Shown here piece after piece: positions 47,101 through 62,100 of a stretch of DNA of 64,000 bases. How positions within the stretch are numbered: position 1 is the stretch's first letter; each line of letters opens with the position of its first letter. The stretch comes from Phalacrocorax aristotelis. Taxonomy: Eukaryota > Chordata > Aves > Suliformes > Phalacrocoracidae. The notes under the pieces are model-generated. The model saw nothing but the letters and a program-made list of their open reading frames with translations. It did no database searches and was not told the DNA's origin. Position numbers and translations under genes: made by a program. The stretch is taken from positions 41,351,691 to 41,415,690 of the forward strand of contig NC_134278.1 in the NCBI RefSeq assembly GCF_949628215.1, written 5' to 3'.

Positions 47101-50100
47101 CCTTTTTAAAAAACCTTAAACATATTTGTCAATAATTCACTTCAGTTTTGAAGTAGGTGTCTTTTGGGTTTTGCACTAAACTTCAACGAAACATTCCATT
47201 TGACAAAGCAAAACCCAAAGCCCCCAACACAAGTGATGTCTCAGTGGTAGGAGTCTTTCTGGCACAATATTGCTTCGGGACTGTAGTGAGCATTCTGCTG
47301 CCATGGCAACAAGCATAGTAACAAAAAAAAAAGCTCACCCGGATTAATATTTTGAGACAACTGCTGTGCTGCAGCAAACATATTTGCTGATGATTCTAGA
47401 AACTGCAGAGGAAACAAATAAGAAGATTAAGTTATCTCATCATAAAATAATAAGCTTAATAATGATAAAATTTGTAAATAACACATTTCTGTATTTTACA
47501 TGCCATGATAGTTTAGTCTGACCAGCCACACAGATACAGTCCTTGGCATTTTCTTATATTAACTCCTGCTTCAAATTTAATAAGTATTTTTGAACTAGAG
47601 AACCTTCAGAAAAGCCTTCAATCTGGATTCAAAATTTTTCCAATGCTAACAAAGCCATCAAAACCTCACTAAATTGTTCAACTGATTACCGGCATCATTA
47701 AAAATATACATCCTATTTCTAGGTTGAACTTCTTTGGCTTCAACTTGCAACAGAAGTATCTAGTTACATATTCCCCATTAAAATTAAGGCCATCAACTGT
47801 CAAGTTATCCCAGTTTTGGCATTCATAAGATTACTGTCGAGCTGTTTGGGTCTCCTCCGTTTCCATTTAATATTAACTGAAGATCTTATTCAAGTCTGGA
47901 ATGGTAGGACTGCAAAAACCTTCCTAAAGGAAGAAAACTTGTCAAGGGCTGTCAAACACTGGAACAGGCTGCCCAGGGAAGTGGTTGAGTCTCTGTCCCT
48001 GGAGGTATTTAAAAGAAGGGTAGACGTGGTGCTTGAGGATGTTGTTTAGTGGTAGACTTGGCAGTGATAGGTTAGTGGTTGGACTCGATGATCTTAAGGG
48101 TCTTTTCCAACCTTAATGATTCTATGATTTTATGAAAACTGCAGTTACCCAGGAAGTATTACTACAGAAAGTTATTTTCTTCAGGAATCAGTCAAGTCTG
48201 ACAAACTTACCGCCTGACAAACATATTCATACTATTACAGTGGAATCCATGGCATGAAAACCTCCTGAACTCCCACAAACTTTGATGTGATTTGGCAGTG
48301 GGTACCCAATAGCTTGGGCCCAAAATACTGTTTAAGGCCCAATACAAACAGAGAAAGACAAATGCTTAAAATTGCCACACATCAGAACTAGAAGTGAGAA
48401 AACACTCTTACTATTATAGAATTGTGACCATTCTCTTCGTATCTAACCAGCTATCACACTCTCAAATACAACCAACCAGTAAACGTTGCATAAAGTGATC
48501 ATGAAACCATGAAGCTGCTGATGGCTTGTCTGGAAAAGATTTGCAAACCTGTTGCCCTAGAGACATTCTTGTGTACCTGGGCTATTTTTGTTTTCTTCTG
48601 CTGAAATTTGCAAAGACGCAATATCCGTGTCCCTGACTGGTCACTGAACTGTTCGTGGAACGGGTGCAGCAGCTGAACAGTCTCTCCAAAGCTTTAAGAA
48701 AAGAATTAAAAATTAAAGTGTGAAACTGGTACTTAAATTCTGCTCTTAACTCTTGAAGGAAAGTCAAGATTTCAAATAAACTCACCTACACACAGCAATC
48801 TGTCCCACTTCTAGAAGAGTCAGTGCATTTCCAATAACTGCCAGGGATTCATACGCCAGCTATTAGAGAAAACAGTTACATCAAAACCAGCATATTCCAA
48901 GTTTTACCTGCAGCTCAGTATTCAATATGAAGAACATAACTGAAATTATTTTTTATCATCTAGTAAAATAAATGGAGAGACTTCCTATCTTTTTTCCTGT
49001 TACAGTTATGCAAGATAGTCATTGTAATAGAGATACGCTAGTTCCACCTGAGGGTTTCAGCTGATTGATTTAGAGCTACCACTTTGGGCAGGGTAATGAA
49101 ATAAAGCCTGAACTAACTATTCAGAAGGAAACACATATTTAATAAACAAAAGCCCTACAAGTGAGCTATGATGAACAAATATTTAATCCTCCAGTGAACT
49201 GCATAGCTAAGCAAATTTTGGTCTTTTATAGGCAACAGAAGTAATTTTCCATTGGATATATACACCTCTAACAAATTTAACATCTTCTTTCAGCTAACTT
49301 GCACTGGTCTTTTAGTAACAAATCTCTTAGGCATGAAGTGACAAAGAGTTCAAGTGCACAGACCAGAAAAATAACTGCTTCAGAATCACCAGAGTCGGAC
49401 TTTCCGACAGCCACCAGTTCTGCGCAAAACAAGTCAGCAGCTGATATACTTATCAGCAAGGGGTAGTTTCTTCATACTTCTTCCAATGTTTTTATTTTAC
49501 CTGTTTAGAGTGATTGTCTATCATACTAGAGGAATCATCAATAGCCAAGCAAATCTGGTACTGTCGTTTACTGGGCTTGGTCCTTCGCAACCAGATCTTA
49601 TCTTTTCGGAACTGACTGGCAATATATGGAATCACTTTGCGCATGTTCAATCTCTTCCCCGTTCTATAGTCTCCTCTGAAAGTTAAGAAAAAGACACAAT
49701 GTCAGGGATTTATCAGCAAATCTCTTATTCTGGAAATCCTGGCCTAACCAGCATAATCAACAAAATAAGGAAATTTTGTACAATATAATAAAACCAAAAT
49801 TAGTACCTCTAATATTCATATTTAGGTGTAGATCAAAAAAATCTCACAACTTTAATGCAACATGGATATTCAGTGTTTTTAAAAGAAGTTCTTAAATCTA
49901 AGTGCCAAAAATGGAAGCAAGACCTTGAATTTAGACGACTCTAGTTTGAAACAAGTCTAGATTGCTTTAAAAAAAAAATCAATGTTAAAACCAACATGGA
50001 ACATTGACATTTAACATAATCTTTCACTGAACAGCACTTCACGGGTTTAAGTTAGTTTGATCACCTGTTGCACAGAAGGAAAAATAGGAGGCAATATCCT

Positions 50101-53100
50101 CAGGATGGGTACCTACTACTACATCACATTTGCATTTCATAAAATAACCAAGTGTTCCCATACAAAAGTAAAATGAATGCACTTGTAAACATGAATAATT
50201 GCTATAAAGCAAGAACAACATCGAGCTGCAGTTGTACAGAGGTTAAAGCCCTCCAAAACCAGGAGTTTAAAGAAACTAGAAGCCTTGGAAAGACCCAACT
50301 TACTTCAATTTTGCTGCCTGAGTGGGTTCCAATATGAGTCGTAGCTGTTCACAGAGCTGCTGTGACAGAGGAGCTGTCAGTACTAAATACCTCTGCCACA
50401 ACTGTGCTGCTTCCTTCTCCTAAAAACATGATACATCAAAGAAATAAAAGTGAATTATGAAAAAACCCAAAAAGTTGGGAAGTACTGCCTGAAAGAAAGA
50501 AAACAGACCTCAGTGTACCAAGGGGGGGGTAGTTGGTAACTACCAAGTGGAACTGTCTTGTGAGTACCCTATATAAAGATGGCAACTTGCACTCAACTTC
50601 GCACACTCCTTGCTGCTGCATAGCTGCAGTGTGCAATGACCATTCCTCTAGGAGCACACAAAGCAACTTTAGCATTGCTCTTGGTATAGGAAAGTCTCGT
50701 AACAGCCAGCCTCTGACAGTTGGCATTACAGCGAGGCAAGCCGTAAAGTCTGCCAGGTCCTCCACTGGCCATCAAAAATAGTATTACTTAACATTAAGTA
50801 AAATTCAGCAAAATTGTTAAGCCTCTACGCTGGCAATTTCATTCAGGAATTACTTCCAAATATGGTTTACAGTTCATGACTGGGACAGTCAGAGCAAGTA
50901 CCAAATTCTGGTTCTGCTGTTGGTTAGCTCAAACTCCACCACTGCAGCTGAAGGAGACAGCTTCTGTCCATCATAATTCTGTGAAAGTTGTGTCCAGCAC
51001 TTAACTGCAGGTGACAACTCAAAATGGAAGGAGCTTGGCAGGACCAAGAAAAATGTTTCTAACTATACAAGTTTTAGAAGTCATTAACAGCAGAGTAACT
51101 TTCTGCAAAATAGCACGCAGCACATTCAAAACAAGATCTGAAACATCCTGCTTGAAGAATAATGTAACTTTATTCAGAATAAGTTAAACATAACAAAAAT
51201 AGCATCTAAATCATGCTACTTGAATATTTAGAGTCCAGAATGCTTGGCTTCGTCAATGCTTCAGCAGTAAAACAAGATAAAACAATGCAATGAAAGATTA
51301 TTATGACAGTTTTATACTAAAACGAGGTCACAAACCTCATCAGGAGTTCCAGACTGCTGTGTCTGCCAAGCTTCCAGCTGCCTTTCAAGTTCCTTTCTTA
51401 GCTCTTCAGGATCTCTAACAATGTGCTAGAAGTATAGTTATGAGATTTATGAGACAGAAAAAATAGGTTTGCACATCCCATGTGATACCCAAACTATAAC
51501 AAACTATTAAAAAAAGAAAGTAAAAATATGTGTCTTTTAGACACAAAAATACCGAAAAAAACTTAGATGAAGATTCTGAATCTCCATTTTTTAAATAGCT
51601 TTCACATACAGGAAGAATAAACACCTCCTCATAAATACCTACATCTGTGACACAATCAACATAGAAACAACCCTAGGAACATCTGTGATACAGACACTGA
51701 AAATAATAAAATCCAGAACTTCAAGGTAATTCAAGGAAACGATCTTGACAAACACCAGATTTAATGACAGTATAACGGAGATCAAACTACTGAATACTAC
51801 CCATCTTGTATCTTCCAAAACGTAATATGCTTCACTAATTATAGAATTGAATGACATCTTCCTCTTTACCTGCCAGCAAAAACTATTCGATAAACCATTT
51901 TGTTGAAGGTCACTCAAGCTTTATTACACTTTTGTTTTTACTGTGCTTTCAGTGCCAACTTCTGTTCCTGACTTGTAAAACCATAGTTTAGCCAAACGCT
52001 AGTACATGGTCTGTATAACCCATAGGTTTACAGATTAAGGAAAATGAGCCTGTGAATGCAAATTCAACAGTACCAATAACTCCTCATTCCTCAAGAAGCG
52101 CAGCAGTTCCTCTGGTCACCTACTGCAGGTTTACAGAAGGGAGGAAGAACGCATATGGAGGGTGCTCCTTCACTCTTTCTTTTGCAGACAGTGAAAACTT
52201 GCACTTTCCCCTCAGCATCGTTTCTCTTCCCTCTTTAACTGGTGCTGCAAGAGCTCCCCCTCCTGTTTCAGGTTTTGCATGCCAATTGAAAACAAAAACC
52301 AAACAAGCCACCCCACCACCACAAAAGGCACTTAACTATTCTGACAACAGAAGAACACTCTTGCATTCAGCAGCCTTTTCCCAAAAAGCTGCAACATTTG
52401 GCATTAAGATGGCACACAATCCTTTCCGTGTGGTGTGCAGACAGTAAAATATCGCCCTCCAAGTATGTACTCAGGGCACAATATTCTAAGCATGAAAGGT
52501 CGATACTTCTAAAAAACAAGAATATTTTCAGTGTCTATTTTATCAACTGGTTATCCACCGTCAACTGCTTCTATGCCATAGCTCTTTATGGTTAAAACAT
52601 GCTTTTTCACAGCTAAAAGTTCACACTGGGAAACTATGAGTGTTACGTGAAGCTCTAGGATTTTCTAGGCTATAATATTTTTTAAATTGAGACATTCATA
52701 AAAGGCTCACACAGGTTCTGTAATACTTGCAATCAGCTTTTTTGAGAAAGTAATATATTGTAATGAATTAACTGAGGTGAATTCTTTGTCCACAACGGAG
52801 CTTTAAAGTCATTGATGCCTAGCACTTATCACTGTGAACCCTTTTATCTTCATGCCACACACTCTTGCCCATCACTTTCCACTCTACCCAAGCATTTGAA
52901 AAGCAGATTCATCTGAGCAAAACAGTTCTGGACAGTTAGAAAGACAGAAGTTGTGGGATTTTTTTTTTGCTTGGCTGGTTGGGATTTTTGGTGGGTGTTT
53001 TTTGTTTGGTGTGTTTTTTTTTTGTTGTGTTTTTTTTTTTTTGTGGGGGGGAGGGGGGGAAGGAGGATGGGACCTTCCCACATAAGTATGGTGAGAACTT

Positions 53101-56100
53101 GTCATTTTAAAGTCATCATTCAGCTGTATATACAACAGCTGGCTGTGGGTTACTTTTCTTTCTGCTATTAAAGAACAGCAAGATACTGAGTTGTCTGAAT
53201 GAAAGTATTTCTGAACTTTTGCATTCAGAGTTTCACTAACACATGTCAAATAAAACAGACTATTTCTATTACTGTAGTTGTAAGAAGACGCGCTGGGTGT
53301 CATACCTGGGGAGTGTCCATCAAAAACTGATGGGCTGTATGTATGGTCGAGTCCTTGCTTCTCTCTGGCTTCTCTTCAGTCGCCTTTGGTAGCTTTTCTG
53401 TCGTAGAGTCATTGACATCCTCCGAGTCAAAAGTCTGGATCTCTGGCTCCGCTTCACTTGGTCCTGCCATCACAAAACTAATTACTAACTTTGTGGATCA
53501 CACATAATACAAGAACCAATACTGTATCTTGCCTCTTTTACGAAGCGTCTCACATGCTTTGTAGTGCAACCCAGACATGACTTTAAGAGAAGTGCACATA
53601 TTTTAAGACAATCAATTCTAGGAATAGGATGAATACACCTTGAAACTCACTGGAACAGGTAAATAAGCATTTCCTTATGCAAACTGGTTTTCTCTCTTAT
53701 AACCTTCCTGCCAAATGAGTGAAATATTAGTGAACAGATCTTTAACACCTGAAAATTCCATTGGTGAAGTACATTGCTAGAGAGACTAGGAAGCTCAAAA
53801 AGAGTAATGGGAGATGTAAAGCCATTTGAGAACATCCAGAAAATCATCACTAAGAAGAAAAAAGATAGGTGTTTTTTTTTAAATCTTTTCCTGTCCAGTT
53901 CTGTAATGGAACAGTTTCCTATAAATCAGATATCAATTTACAAATAAAGGAATGGACTCAAGATTTTCCTTTATTATTGTTTCCACTATACCACACTGTT
54001 TATCAATCCATTTTTTTAAGAATTATTCTGAGAAAAAAAGTATGTCATTGTAGGTGATGTTTCAAAGATCCTAGTTTTTTCAGGACATGATGTTAGAGAG
54101 TCATGTGGAAAAACAAATAGACTGATTACATGCATGCCTGTACCACAAAGCTAGTGAGCCTAGCAAGGAATTTAAGTGAAAACATTAAACCTGAATGGAG
54201 TGGGAGGCAAGAAGCTGAATTCATGCTGGTAAAACTCTTGTCTCCCCCTCTCCAGCCAGCTTTTGTTTTGTCTGATAAGAAAACCATTCAAAATTCCAAG
54301 CTATGGTGTCATTTACTTAGCTTAATAATAAATAAATATCTCTTGCCAATTGTATCTCTAGCTTATTTTGTTTGTGCGGGCTGCATGGCTGATGAGAAGG
54401 TAAGCCTGACTTATCTACCAACCATTCACCTTTAATAGCCATTTCCTGTTAGGCAGCTCGGTTTTGTTTTGTTTCATTCCCACTTAAGGAAGAAAGCAGT
54501 TAGACAGTGACACCTTGGTGCTACCTCACCAGATGTTGTTCAGACCAGCTCCTCTACTTCTTGATGTTTTGTCAGAAGTTACACACACACAAAAAAGTTT
54601 AGTTATGTGGTGCTGATGCTGGTGACACTGGAATGCAGTTATATGCTAATTAATTAAGCAAATTCACATTGTGTCTTACAGTGGGAAAACGTTTGCTTTT
54701 TTGATTCTTCAAAGAAGTGGATAAAGGTTAGAGACCATTAACGTGAAAGAAAGCAGCAAACCCCTCTGTCACTCAGCCAATTTTGCAAAGACTAATGCTG
54801 GTTACTAGGCAGGAGTAATAATACTGCTGCAGAAAAGTCAATTAAGAGCAGATGTTTGAGTCTTATAAAATGTGTATTTGCATGTAATGGATGTGTATAA
54901 ATACCTACATATACATTTAAAGATGCCTATCAGTGTGTGTTTAGAACGTTTTTTAAGTTAATGTACCAGGAGTTTTAGTGGCAGTAGACTTCTTTTTTTC
55001 TGGCTGCAGCTCCTCTGTGTCTACTGCTCTGAGATCCTCATTGTTCTGCATTTCTGTTTCCATAGCTGCATCTTCAGAATCTCCCTCTTCCTTTTCTTCA
55101 CGAGGCATAATAGGTTTCTCTTGCTCCTTGCTAGCTACATCTGTATAAAAGCAACAATATTTATTACGGGAAATAGGAAGGAAAAGTAGTGAAGTTGCAA
55201 AAACCTGTTTGCATTCTGAGGCCACTGCATATCACTTTCAGTGAACTTTAGAAGAAATCTGGGCTATTGTCTCAAACCTCAGTTTTATCTTTCACTGTGC
55301 TGCACCATGTTGTGTCAATGAGCTATTGCCCTGAAAACCTGACGAGTAAAATAGACTAGTTACTTTAACAGAAAAACCTGTTGTATTATCCTAAATATTT
55401 TGCATGTGTGGTAGCAGTCTGGGCTTCAAAATAATTGAAGTAAGATTTGGAAAGAATAGATTTTAAATATGTTTATTAAACTAAAATCCATCTTTATGAG
55501 TCAATTCAGTATTTTCAAAAACATTATTATTATTACTATGAACCTGACTGCCAAAGAGCAGCATTTATCACAGTGAAATGGTGCTACATCTTTAACCAAA
55601 GCAAGGACTGTCAAACATAACTTTAAAAAATGTACTGGGAAAAACTACAGTAAAAATAGGAGCGATTCAGGATTTTATTCTGCAGTGACAACTCTCAACA
55701 CCCAGAAATACCACCATACCATATGTCTGTGCATCATAACATTCGGAGCCTTGTTTAATATGTTCAAATGCATCAGCCTCCTCCACGTTTTGTTTAGGCT
55801 GAGCTGTATCCTGCTTTGCTTCACTGCTGGATTCTATAGTTCTCAGGCGCTTGTGGATATGTTCGTTGTGATCTCCCATTGAGCGCTCATTGTCTGCCTG
55901 ACCGGGTTTCCTCTTGAAACTCTGAAAAAGAACAAATTAACACTATGAACTTTAGGAGCAACCAAACACTGATTAGAACAAGAGTTCTAACAAGGAGAAA
56001 CTGAGTCCTGCCTTTTTGCAGGTTAATATCAAGACATTCAAATTAACAAAAAAAAAAAACCACACAGAAAAGAAGAAATGAACCTGGGTATTTTTTCTGC

Positions 56101-59100
56101 TTTGCTTTTGTGAAGCCATCCGGGCCAGAAGCGTGGATTCATGGCCTTCTGATTGATTTGCACTTGAAGCTCCACTTCCGTATTCCTGAGAGACCAAAAA
56201 AATTGCAATGATAACTGAAAAGGGATTTAGCAACTGTTGTAGGCAAATTTGAGAAGTTGAACTGCAACGCTATGCCACCTTCTATTGTGAATGACAAATG
56301 GCTCACAACTGCAAGTGTTATTCTTGTGGAGAGCAGACAAGACTGTTCTGCAGCTCAACTACTTGCCTGAACTTACCATGCAGTTTTCACTGCTATGGAG
56401 GTATCTACATGGTCTTCAGATTTTCAGTGAAACTATAAATGGTGTTCTAAAAATTTTTTCTTAGACACAATTCTTAAAAATATGGCAGCAATTCCTTGAT
56501 TGTAACTTGAAAACTTATTCCTACATTTGGCATTTTTAACTAGGACACTTCCATGTAATTTACCTCTTTAGACTGGTCTCTTTCTGAAGCCTCTCCAGCC
56601 AACTCAAGAGCACTGTCACTCTGCAGATTTTCTTGCCCAGTCTGCCCTTCTGTTTGATGCTCCATTCTTTCCTCATGCTCAGGGATCTGTTCATCCATCT
56701 CTGAATTATCTTTACCTTCTTCTTCCTGAAATAACACCAGCTTATTTTAACATTCTAAGAATTACTGGGAAACAGAAGGACAAGAAGGTAACAGGAGTAC
56801 AGTTCACAGAAATACACCAGTTTAATAGTAAGCACATCTCTCTTACCCTGATGAAGACTTTCACTAACATTACACCTACTCAATGTCAAACTTGTTTCAG
56901 AGTATCACAGAATACATCCATTTTTTAAGTCTTGTATAAGGTAATTAAAAGAAAGAAAAAAAAACCCAAATCAGGCTTTTATTTAGTACTCTCTACCTGA
57001 GGTTGAAGGCCTTGGTCAGCAGCAGGGATCCCCTTATCTTCAGCAGATTCATTTTTTTCCTCATCAGGTGGTTGTGACTCCTCTTCTGCTGCATCTTCAG
57101 TATTCTCTGCGTTTTCTTCTTGATCATCAGCATCTTTGTCCCCTTCATCTTCCTTCTCCTCTTTATCTTCAGAAACACCTTCTTCAGTTGGTTCTGTATC
57201 TTGATCATCTCTTTCTGTCTCACCGCTATCCTCTTCATTCTGTTCTTCTGTCTTCTCTGCCTCATTTGAATCAACAGGTTTCTCATCTACTTCAAAAGCA
57301 TTCTCTTCTTCTGAATTAAAAAAAAATCAGAAAAATATACAAAACTTTCAGTGAAGTACAAAGGCAATGAGTATTACAGATATTTGGAATAAAACTGCCC
57401 AGCCTATCAAAAAAAAATCCTCAAGAGAATACTGAGAATTCTATACACAGAATCTATTATTTTCTATAGCAGATATTTTCTTTAAGTCACAGCTGCTTTG
57501 TAACTAACAATACAGCAAGATGAATTCCTATTAACTTCCTTTAACCTAATATTCTTGAGGGTCAGTTGACTTTGAGTGCAAATGCTTTTAAGTGTTATAC
57601 AAAAAACTGAATCACAAAAGCAACTGGACAATGAAATAAGGAGCTTCTAGCACAAATTAGGGTGTATCACTTGGATAACATGTGAAAGCCTGCGCCACAG
57701 TGTACATGAAAGGGAGGTAAAGGAAAATGCTATGACGTTAAGTTCTTATCAGGACACCAAATGCAGGCCAGATATTTTGATAGACAGAAGTGGATTTGCA
57801 GCTTGTTATACAGAATCCTACCACCACCTCTCTTTCTTTAGAGGAAAAGAGCTCATTATCTGACTGTTCCTCCCTTCTTTCATCTGGGAATCTGTAGAGA
57901 CGTTTTCAGCTGTACCTTCATCCCCTTCCTCATCACTCTTCTCATCATTCTCCAGGTTCAAATTATCAGGAAGGTCCAAAGGTTCAACTTCAGGCTGCTT
58001 TTCTTGCTGGCCATGGTAAGGATCTACTTCATTCTCATCGTACTCGCGCTGTCAGCAAACGAACAGGGGGAGGAAAAAAAAAGTAACAGGTATGAGATAT
58101 GTGAGAAGAAAGGCAAAGATGAGAAATAACATTCTGTTGAATTCTCTAGGACACAGAATACTGGATACAATATTGCATTCTGATCAGTTAAAAACAAATT
58201 TCCAGTGATAAACTTCCTTACGTATAAATAGCAGAAAAACACTAATTTCACCAAATGCATTTACATAAATTGTTACGTCTTCAAAACACCATGTTTCGTG
58301 TTCAGAATCCAGTTTTCCTAGCTGAAAGATTCTGAACAGAATCTGCACTCTTGCAGATGGTATATGCCCTCTTGCACACTATGCAGAGTCTTGAAGCATA
58401 CTGTATGCAGATTCTTGGGATGAGTCCCACTGACTTAAGATGTTTCTGTTGCTCACCACAACAGAACAAGAACTTTTAAGCTTCATCCATCCAAAACATC
58501 AATTCAGTGTAAAGCCTCTTTTGTCAGCCATTACAAGTTCAGGTTAGTGCAAACAAATTGTTTCTGGATTATGGGTCAGAAAATATACATATATTATAAT
58601 GGATACAATATGGTTTATTTTTAGCTAACTTTTTTCAGTGCTTGTCACTATTAAATAAAGAGCATTTGAAACTCTCAGAAACATGATGTGAGCAACAGCA
58701 TATGGATTAACAGCAAGATACTCTGTAGTCTAAATCATTTTTACCTCATCAATTTGTTCATGGATTTTCTCTTTATTTCCACTGTCGTCCTCTTGTTGCT
58801 TGTTTTCCTCATCCTTGGGAGGCTGTTTTTTATTATCCTTGTTTCCTGTGCCCAAATTGTCATCTTTTGCAACAAGCTCTGAATCCTCCTATTAACCAAC
58901 AAATACAAAGGAAACTCAGTTATGCTACATGCTTCTCAAAGTCTGAGTGACAAGACATCATCTCCTACAGAAAAAAGGAGACAAAGCTAAATAACTTGTG
59001 ATACGCTTGAATTATCCCTTTCTAAGACGAAGAGCTACGCAAGGGTGTAGGTCACACCAAGTTAACAGAGTTTAATTCCTTTGATATTATTCTTCCCACC

Positions 59101-62100
59101 CTTTTTCTCTTTACCTCATCCATTCCTGGTCCTGTTTCTTCTGTTTTGCTACTGGCATCTTCATCATCATCTTCATCTTCATCCCCCCAGAGCCTCTCAT
59201 CCAGTTTATCATCAGCTTCAGCATTATCAAGATTTCCCATTTGCTTATCCAGCTCCTCCTCTTCGTCTGAATTTTCATCATTTTCTGTGCACGGTTCAGA
59301 ATGTGTTTCAGTACGGAAGAGGTAAAGCTAACATTTTTGTTAACTTCAGAAACAAGCAAGCAGTCGCATGCAGCACCTTAAGTTCACCACCCTATGCGGT
59401 TAATTGAGAGATGCAGAAAAAGACACACATGCACTAACACCCAGAAGAGGGGGTTCCTAATTATGTGGTTCAGAGCGTTCTCTTGGACATAAGGATACAC
59501 ACAGCATTCTCTCCCTCAGACTAACAAGTCCTAGGTGCAAACCTTGGATGATTTAAACTCTCTATTCCTTACTCTCTCTATCCTCCATTTTAAAAATGTT
59601 TTGGCATTACTGGGAGGGAGAAGATCCATTCCACTTCATCTGTTTATTAGTTTGGGAATTTCCCTTCTTATGCAGTGAACTTATTCTTGGTATTTTGTCA
59701 GGGATTTGAAAGTAGATTAACACTACCATTACTTCTAAGCCACATTAGTTTCAGATGTTAAAACCGTTACCCTTTAAAGTGAAGAACTGCTACCTTTGGG
59801 TGAGTAGCAACCTGAATGAATCTACCAAAGGTTGCTATTTTTTCCCCATTTTTCCAAGTTATAGTCTTTTCATTGCTTCATCAGTCACATTTTGAAGTTC
59901 ACTACAGCCATATTCTCAAGTATTCTCTGTTGATCTTCACCAGCTCCACAAAGTCAGTGACTAATTTTAAGCTGCATCTATAGGTCAGCTCACAACAGGA
60001 AGAAAGAATTGTCTCCATTCCAAAACCACCACAGTGAAAGAAGAGAGACAGTATTTTCTTTGCACACTTCTTAGCATTCATATTAATGCTTCTTAGTATT
60101 CATATACAAAATGGCACTGCTCTGTTGTTCAGTACTGACTTTTCAGTATATGCTTAATTATAGAAAAGTATCAACCATTATTGGATTGGTCTGTAACATT
60201 TCCTATAAGTTGCCATAGTGGAAGGACCAAACCTTTTTTCTCCTGTTCTCCATCATGCATTTTTCCGTCAAAGTCTTCTGACATTTCAATTGCATTGTCT
60301 TCTCCTTCAATGTCTGGTTTAGAATCTTGATCCTCTTTCTCCTTCTCTTCACCCTTTTGAAAACTGTCTTCTATCTGAATTATTAGTAAAGCCAAAAATT
60401 ACAATGTATCTTGTCTATACATAAAAGCTTAAAGTACCACAACAATATTTATGAGCTTATATGCAAAGATAAAAGCCAACCTAAACAGGAGACAGAAGGT
60501 AACGTCATGTTTCTTTTACCTGAAATAGCCACAACATGGATTTCAGGGGCTTTTTCAGTTTTACTTGAATGAAACAAGAACAACCCAAACACTTGCCTGA
60601 TCTTCACTTTCTATTTTGTCGCTCACATCCTTTTTGCCTTCTCCATCTCCAATACCACCGTCCTCGTAATCATGAAATTGTGTTGCTCCCTCTCCAGCTT
60701 CATCTTCAAGTAGTTCTTTTGGCAGACAAAACCCCTACAAAGGCAAACAGAAACTCAAAACTCTCTGTATTACTAAGTACATCTTTCCGCTTAGTTTCTA
60801 CTTAAGACTTTTGTATACACTAAATACATGCTTACCATATACCCACTGTTATCTCCAATAACTTACCTTTTGGGCGAGCTCTGTAAAAATGCTAGTTAGA
60901 ACAGAAAGCAATTTTCCAGTACTCCTGTGAGATGCCAGTGAAACAGTGAGGTAGAACAGGATAAGGTCTGAATACTTGCAGAGCATTGGCTTTAGACGCA
61001 CCAGCAAATAGCAGGACTGGTTGAAGAACTGCAGTTAAAACCAAAGAACAGCTGTCAAACATGACTATGTCCATACTGAGGTATACCTTAGGGAGGGTGA
61101 TGACAGACACTGAAAATGGATGCTCAAACCAGAAATATCAGTACGCCAATTTAAATACAATTTCTAAAGTTTCCAGAGCTTTTTCTAGATTTTCACAACT
61201 AAAACTTTTCTTTCTTACTAAAGGAACATCTGGCTTTTGCACTACAGAAAAGTGCCTATATTTGGCCATAATTTCTCACATGCTTCTAGTTCTAAGGCAT
61301 TGGACAACAACAAGCAATGCACGTTTAGCCACCAAAGTTCACAATTCCAAATCTTTTGACAGCCTTAAGCCAAAAACTCTTAAGAACAATAATTTTACCT
61401 TATGTTTATCTGAAGTGTAATCTTCCCCATAAGCTTTCAGGTTCTCCAGAAGTTCTGAAACTGCTAAAATTGCCTTCTGGATATGCAAAGAATCCAAATC
61501 AGCAGAGAGGTCTTCATCCAAAAGCTTAGTTATATGTCCTGCTTTAATCACGTCAAATGAGGCTGCATCCTCTTTGTTTGAAATACATAAAAAATATGGA
61601 AATCAAGTCAGACATTCTAAAAATGTCATAGCAAACAATCTAGAAATATCAATCCTATCTGTTTAAATAAACAACTTCTATTAAAACGGCAATTTCCCTG
61701 TGTATTGGTACCTCCACTAGGCACACAGTTTAAGGGATTTTCAGGTGTGCGTAGTTTAAACTCTCCTCCTCCCCGCCCTTAAGTTAGTTAACAAACTTAC
61801 CCTTTTTCTCTGGAGATTCTTCTTCCTCTTTTCCATCCTCCTGTTTTCTCTCTACCAAACACTGGATGGCATATAGAACAACACGGATAACAGTTTCCAC
61901 TTTTGCTGAGAAGTGCTCCACAAACTCTTCATCGGACCGTTGATTTCCTTTTGAACCACAACACAGGCAGTTTACACAGAAACACATTAAGTTCCAAGTT
62001 ACTATGTCTCCCCTATGCAAGGAGCATGATAAGCACTATGCAATTTTTACTACATAGTTCTACTAAAATCTCCTTGCTAATCCTGACCTACAACCATGGT

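Larger units (their letters stand above)
49676..54966 (-). other. MDN1: MDN1 introns between window exons 15 and 19
   Basis: These introns surround the exons at 50304-50419, 51336-51425 and 53306-53463. They hold a T/G homopolymer-rich tract at about 52960-53070 and nothing else that I can support. Confidence 0.65.

Noticed and set aside
47816-48049. 77-codon + ORF
   Set aside because: It is the C-terminal remnant of CR1 ORF2 within a truncated element, not a host gene.
56993-57286. Lys/Arg-rich 97-codon minus-strand ORF
   Set aside because: It is the alternate frame of the GAA/GAT-rich MDN1 exon at 56997-57310. The acidic frame joins its neighbours in phase and carries the midasin match.
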